The translations under genes were made by a program, and so were the position numbers. The notes beneath the pieces are model-generated. The model did not search any database, had not been told where the DNA came from, and saw nothing but the letters and a program-made list of their open reading frames with translations. Of a stretch of 64,000 bases of DNA, positions 60,415-64,000 are shown in pieces (position 1 is the first letter of the stretch; the number at the start of each line of letters is the position of its first letter). Origin of the DNA: CAZYFH01 sp965197395 (GTDB lineage Bacteria; Acidobacteriota; Vicinamibacteria; Vicinamibacterales; UBA8438); assembly GCA_965197395.1 (NCBI GenBank), contig CBDANB010000003.1:62001-126000 (forward strand), given 5' to 3'.

Positions 60415-61055
60415 TTACGGTCTCCCCGCTGGGCGACGTGAACTCGCCACCACGGTTCCCCGGTACCACGGCGACCAGACGCTCGTGACGCTCGCGACGG
60501 CCATCTCCACCGTGCGCTCGCCATACGTCTGACCGTCCCGGCCGTGGACGACGTTCCACTTCCCGCGATACAGGCGCGAGGTCCGAAACAGGCGATCGAT
60601 CCGTCGCGCGTCCCGCCCGGTCCAGAAGGCCAGACGCGTACAGAGCGCGAGATCGCCTTCCGACTGGGAGGGATAGGCGTCAGACCAGTCCCCGCGCCAC
60701 AGACGCGCGAACTTCGCGCCGTTCGCCGCCTGCATCGCCCGATGCAGGAGCTGCGTGTCGGTCAGCGCCTGTGACGCGTGCGCGAGGTGCGACGCCTGCT
60801 GACCGAGAGACCCCCTCGCCGCGTCAGGCGGTCGCGGGCGGTGCCGGGCATGCCACGCCGCGAGTGCGTCAACCCGGTCCTGGACGGTGCGCGGCGTGCC
60901 GGGCAGATGCTCACCGGTGATCGCGAGGAACCGCCCGCTGTCGTACACCTCGACGCCGAGATCGCCGCGTCGACGCCACCCGGCGGGCAACCGGCCGCGC
61001 AGGAGCACGTGGAGGCCGCACTCGCTGGGCGAGATCTCCGTGTAGGTCTGCAGCT
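60415..61055 (-). pseudogene. Phage/plasmid primase-polymerase-like protein, 5' truncated
   Basis: About 213 codons, open into the IS6 end at 61056. TYTEISPSECGLHVLLRGRLPAGWRRRGDLGVEVYDSGRFLAITGEHLPGTP is the end of a prim-pol domain. AKFARLWRGDWSDAYPSQSEGDLALCTRLAFWTGRDARRIDRLFRTSRLYRGKWNVVHGRDGQTYGERTVEMA is the PriCT-like segment that follows it. The catalytic N-terminus has been removed by IS6. This is the replication module of the integrative element. Confidence 0.75.
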
Positions 61056-61490
61056 GGTGCTGTCAAGTTGGCGGACTGAGCCCAGTGCTCGCCCCCAGTA
61101 ACTGCGCTGGGGGCCTTCGTTCAGCAGGCGCACGTCACCGCGTCCCATTCAGTGAACGCCCGCGTCCGCAACAGGCGATGATGCGCGGAACGAAGCAGAT
61201 GGCGACCGACCCGAAAGAGATTGTCCACGACACCGTGCACGGACAGAAAGCGTTGAGCATGTCGTGCGGATTTGAACCGCCGCATCTGGCGTTCGCGCTG
61301 TCGGGTCGGCTCATGCGAGACCTCGGCGCGGTTGTTCGCATATTGAGTTGTGTCATGGGGCACGGAGGGCATGACTGTCCGCTTCGCGGCGGGGTAGCTC
61401 GCCAGCTTGTCGGTCACGACCAGGCGGGGCACGGAGCCCTGGCGCTTCAGCAATTTGCGGAAGAACCGGACCGCTGCGCGCCGATTGCGG
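61056..61490 (-). mobile_element. IS6-family element, truncated copy
   Basis: Starts with GGTGCTGTCAAGTTGGCGG, the family-type end also seen at 62298. Only the 3' half of the transposase remains (from RNRRAAVRF); the rest is replaced by the left end of the complete copy at 61491. Confidence 0.8.
61121..61490 (-). pseudogene. IS6-family transposase, C-terminal fragment
   Basis: About 122 codons: RNRRAAVRFFRKLLKRQG, LVVTDKLASYPAA (second Asp), NNRAEVSHEPTRQRERQMRRFKS (Glu). Clearly related to, but different from, the complete transposase next to it (roughly 80-85 percent by eye), so the two are separate insertions and not a duplication. Confidence 0.85.
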
Positions 61491-62298
61491 GGCTCTGTCA
61501 ACTTAGCGGCCGTCGGCCCGAACTTCCATCCCGAGCGATGGTGCCGCGGTCGGTTCAGCAGGGACACGTCACGGCATCCCAGTCAGCGAACGCTCGCGAG
61601 CGGAGCCACCGGTGGTGAACCGCCCGTAGCAAGTGGCGGCCGAGCCTGAAGTGATTCTGCACGACGCCGTGAATGGATGCGAATCGTTGAAGCTGCCGGG
61701 CCGACTTGAAGCGCCGCATCTGGCGTTCGCGCTGCCGGGTCGGTTGATGCGAGACCTCAGCCCGGTTGTTCGCATACTGGGCAGTGACGTGACGCACGGA
61801 GGGCATCACCGTTCGCTGGGCGGCGGGGTAACTCGGCAGCTTGTCGGTCACGAGCTGTCGTGGCACGCAGCCTTGGCGCTTCAACAACTTGCGGAAGAAT
61901 CGGACCGCCGCCCGTCGATTGCGCCGCGACTGCACCAGGATGTCGACCACGTCCCCGTCGTCGTCGACGGCCCGCCATAAGTACTGCTGCCGGCCCTGAA
62001 TCCGCACAAAGAGCTCGTCGAGATACCAGGTGTCTCCCTGGCGGCCGCGCCGGTGCCGCAGCCGTCGAGCGTACTGGGGCCCGAAGGTGAGGCACCACTG
62101 CCGGATCGTCTCATATGTAACGGTGATGCCGCGTTCGGCGAGGAGGTCCTCGACGTCGCGAAAACTGAGGCCGAACCGGTGGTACAGCCACACCGCGTGG
62201 GCGATGATCTCGGCTGGAAAGCGGTATCCGTGGTAGCGGGATCGCTGCTGCTGGCTCATGCGGTCAGTCTGCCACGCGCCGCTCAACCTGACAGCACC
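61491..62298 (-). mobile_element. IS6-family element, complete copy (808 bp)
   Basis: Right end is the reverse complement of GGTGCTGTCAGGTTGAGCGG at 62298; left end GGCTCTGTCAACTTAGCGG at 61491. Inserted into the first IS6 copy on one side and abutting a Ser/Thr kinase gene on the other, whose 3' end it has cut. Confidence 0.85.
61555..62259 (-). CDS. IS6-family transposase
   Basis: 234 residues from ATG 62259 (MSQQQRSRYHGYRFPAEIIAHAVWLYHRFGLSFRDVEDLLAERGI). DDE: GDTWYLDELFVRIQG, QLVTDKLPSYPAAQRT and YANNRAEVSHQPTRQRERQMRRFKS. Length and motifs match IS6/IS26-like enzymes, which act by replicative or targeted conservative transposition and often delete adjacent DNA. Confidence 0.93.
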   Translation of the reverse strand: MSQQQRSRYHGYRFPAEIIAHAVWLYHRFGLSFRDVEDLLAERGITVTYETIRQWCLTFGPQYARRLRHRRGRQGDTWYLDELFVRIQGRQQYLWRAVDDDGDVVDILVQSRRNRRAAVRFFRKLLKRQGCVPRQLVTDKLPSYPAAQRTVMPSVRHVTAQYANNRAEVSHQPTRQRERQMRRFKSARQLQRFASIHGVVQNHFRLGRHLLRAVHHRWLRSRAFADWDAVTCPC

Positions 62299-64000
62299 GT
62301 TCCACGTGCGAAGTCATACAGCACCACCTCGTCGCGGCCTCCTTCTTGATGGCGGGTCACGGCCAACAGACGGTCGTCAGGCGACAAGTCGATTGGGGCG
62401 TGGAAGATGTCGGCGTCGCCGACGGGGGTCGTCGTGCCATCCGGCTCCATCCAAACGATGCGCGAACGCTCACCTCGCGGTCGGTAGATGAGGGTTCCGT
62501 TGGGCGCTGTTGCGTAGAGCTGTGTGGCTCCGAGCAACCCGTTCACGTCCTCGAGCACGGGAACGGGGTCGCCCTCGATGGTCAGCGTCGCGCGGTTGAA
62601 CGGAACCGCCCAGAGGGTGAATTGACGCGCGAACACCAAATGCCCGCCGATGACCTGCGGCGACCATCCCCGGAGCAGGTTCCGCCGCTCACCGGTCTCT
62701 CTCGAGTACACGATTACTTCGGCCGTCTCGTCTCCGCCCGACACGGCCACGAAGAGGATGGTCTGACCATCCGGGAGCACGAACGGCGACTGGTGCCGAG
62801 TCTCGCCCTCCGCGAGGTCGGTCAGGAGCTGTGTCTCGCCACCGGCATCGGGCATCGTCAGCAGCGGCCCGCTGGTCTGCCCGAGCACGAGGACCCCGTC
62901 CGCGAGCCAGGCGGCGCCGGCGACCCTCGCGCCGTCACCGAGGGTGACTGGTATCCCGCCGTCGAGCGACATTTTTTTGAGATCGCCATTCGCGCGAAAG
63001 CCAACCCACCGCCCATCCGGGGAGAAGAAGGGATCTCGAGCATCCTCCGTACCTCGAATCGGTTCGGTCTCGAACCGATCGAGTCGGTGCTCAAACAAGA
63101 ACCGTGTCCCGGCCTCGCCGAGACCGGAGTAGACGATCCGCTGACCGTCGGGGGAGATTGCCGTGTGCATCGCGACAGCCGCCACGCGTGGAGCGGTCAC
63201 CAAGAACCGCTGCGTCGGTTGGGGATTCGCGCCGGGATCCTCGCCGAGGTCGAGCAGGAGCACACTCGCGACGACTACCCCCACGAGGCCGCCAGCTACC
63301 GCCCAGGTCGTTCGGTCGCGTCCCAGGCGAGGAGAACCTGGGACCGGGTCGACCGACGAGAGGTCGTCAACCGCGCCGACGAATAGATCGTCGACGACAA
63401 CGCGTGCCTCACCGATGTCCCGCAGCCGTCGCTGGGGATTGCGCTCGAGGCACCGCCGGACGAGTCGTGCGAGCGACGGCGGCAAGGTGCGTGAGACCTG
63501 GGACCAATCGACGTCCGCTCGGAGGACGGCCGCGAGCGTGTCGGAGACGTCGTCGCCGCCGAACGGTCGCTCGCCGGTCAGCATCTCGAGCAGGACCACA
63601 CCGAAGGCCCAGATGTCGACCCGTTTGTCCGCGAGCTTGCCCTTGGCCTGTTCCGGCGACATATACGCCGCTGTTCCCAGGATCACGCCCATCTGTGTGG
63701 CAGCGGCCGTGAGCGTTGGCGATTGAGACGGGTCGCCTTCTGGAGTCGTGTCCAGCGCCTTCGCCAGCCCGAAGTCCAACACCTTGACGGTCCCGTCCTC
63801 CCGCACCTTGATGTTCGCGGGCTTCAGGTCGCGGTGGATCACTCCGGCCTCGTGCGCCGCCTCCAGCGCCTCGGCGATCTGCTTGGCAATCGGCAGCGCC
63901 TCATCCAGCGGGATCGGCCCCTTCGCGATCCGATCGGCGAGGGTCGGCCCTTCGACCAACTCCAGGACGAGCGCCTGGGTGTCGTCGCTCTTCTCGATGC
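62283..64000 (-). CDS. Ser/Thr protein kinase with beta-propeller sensor, 3' cut by IS6; 5' outside window
   Basis: The kinase domain enters at the window edge (IEKSDDTQALVLELVEGPTLADRI) with HRDLKPANI, DFGLAKA and AYMSPEQ. A membrane span (TTWAVAGGLVGVVVASVLLLDL) follows, then TolB/WD40-like blades (HTAISPDGQRIVYSGLGEAG, DPFFSPDGRWVGFRANGDLKKM, LPDGQTILFVAV). The protein stops at FARGT followed by VLSG read from the IS6 end, so the last blades are missing. A membrane-bound signalling kinase damaged by insertion. Confidence 0.88.
   Translation of the reverse strand, partial: IEKSDDTQALVLELVEGPTLADRIAKGPIPLDEALPIAKQIAEALEAAHEAGVIHRDLKPANIKVREDGTVKVLDFGLAKALDTTPEGDPSQSPTLTAAATQMGVILGTAAYMSPEQAKGKLADKRVDIWAFGVVLLEMLTGERPFGGDDVSDTLAAVLRADVDWSQVSRTLPPSLARLVRRCLERNPQRRLRDIGEARVVVDDLFVGAVDDLSSVDPVPGSPRLGRDRTTWAVAGGLVGVVVASVLLLDLGEDPGANPQPTQRFLVTAPRVAAVAMHTAISPDGQRIVYSGLGEAGTRFLFEHRLDRFETEPIRGTEDARDPFFSPDGRWVGFRANGDLKKMSLDGGIPVTLGDGARVAGAAWLADGVLVLGQTSGPLLTMPDAGGETQLLTDLAEGETRHQSPFVLPDGQTILFVAVSGGDETAEVIVYSRETGERRNLLRGWSPQVIGGHLVFARQFTLWAVPFNRATLTIEGDPVPVLEDVNGLLGATQLYATAPNGTLIYRPRGERSRIVWMEPDGTTTPVGDADIFHAPIDLSPDDRLLAVTRHQEGGRDEVVLYDFARGTVLSG

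Noticed and set aside
54400..62298. A second tRNA-Glu 3' end (attR) closing the integrative element
   Set aside because: I looked for GGTTCGAATCCCGTTGGGGA beyond the tRNA on both strands and did not see it within the window; the boundary was probably lost with the IS6 insertions.

Overview
The window reads as a high-GC bacterial chromosome with an accessory-rich character, most likely Acidobacteriota (a Vicinamibacteria-type genome). The pointers are a VWFA-related protein of the kind common in acidobacteria, ECF sigma plus Ser/Thr-kinase genes with TolB/TPR or beta-propeller tails, a bactofilin, and many secreted proteins of unknown function. The taxonomic call is an inference; no rRNA is present. 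There are two tRNA genes, Lys(UUU) at 37.45 kb and Glu(UUC) at 54.33 kb.

Layout. 0-1.1 kb: an IS630-type transposase fragment cut by the window edge and an IS200-type element. 1.1-10.4 kb: mostly housekeeping genes: a secreted peptidase-like protein, glpX, an acyl-CoA dehydrogenase, a SAM hydrolase, a SAM methyltransferase carrying 21 perfect 27-bp repeats, a bactofilin, then iscS and mnmA on the other strand. 10.4-17.1 kb: a decayed stretch bracketed by two inverted copies of a 266-267 bp terminal-inverted-repeat element. It holds an ECF sigma factor, a frameshifted kinase/TPR gene and a trpB2-like gene split by a 484-bp element with an 8-bp target duplication. 17.1-22.7 kb: a reductase-like gene, trxB, glgA, a D-Ala-D-Ala carboxypeptidase and an M20 peptidase. 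22.7-24.1 kb: an ISL3 element with a clean target duplication. 24.3-32.4 kb: a VWFA protein, a lysine-rich nuclease-like pair, a receiver protein, hemE, hemG and arginase. 32.4-46.4 kb: secreted enzymes and small proteins with several broken genes (serine hydrolase, HtrA, VOC protein, kinase stub).

46.4-52.6 kb holds one compact, overlapping operon, MoxR ATPase - DUF58 - membrane protein - vWA - TPR-like protein - vWA. This is the order of the mxaRSACKL maturation genes of methanol dehydrogenase clusters, but no methanol dehydrogenase is in the window. A PQQ-type sugar dehydrogenase lies at 33 kb.

52.7-62.3 kb is a nest of mobile DNA beside tRNA-Glu. The apparent base layer is an integrative element with a primase-like gene, a small ORF and a large serine recombinase whose last codons overlap the tRNA 3' end. 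The recombinase is split by a group II intron with its reverse transcriptase, which carries an IS3-like element near its 3' side. A second, identical IS200 copy sits just upstream. Two IS6-type copies, one inserted in the other, cut the primase gene on one side and a chromosomal Ser/Thr kinase on the other. An IS256 element with an 8-bp target duplication lies on the far side of the tRNA.

Several genes are broken by single-base changes. Where that is so, an assembly error is an alternative to real decay, and this is stated in the entries.
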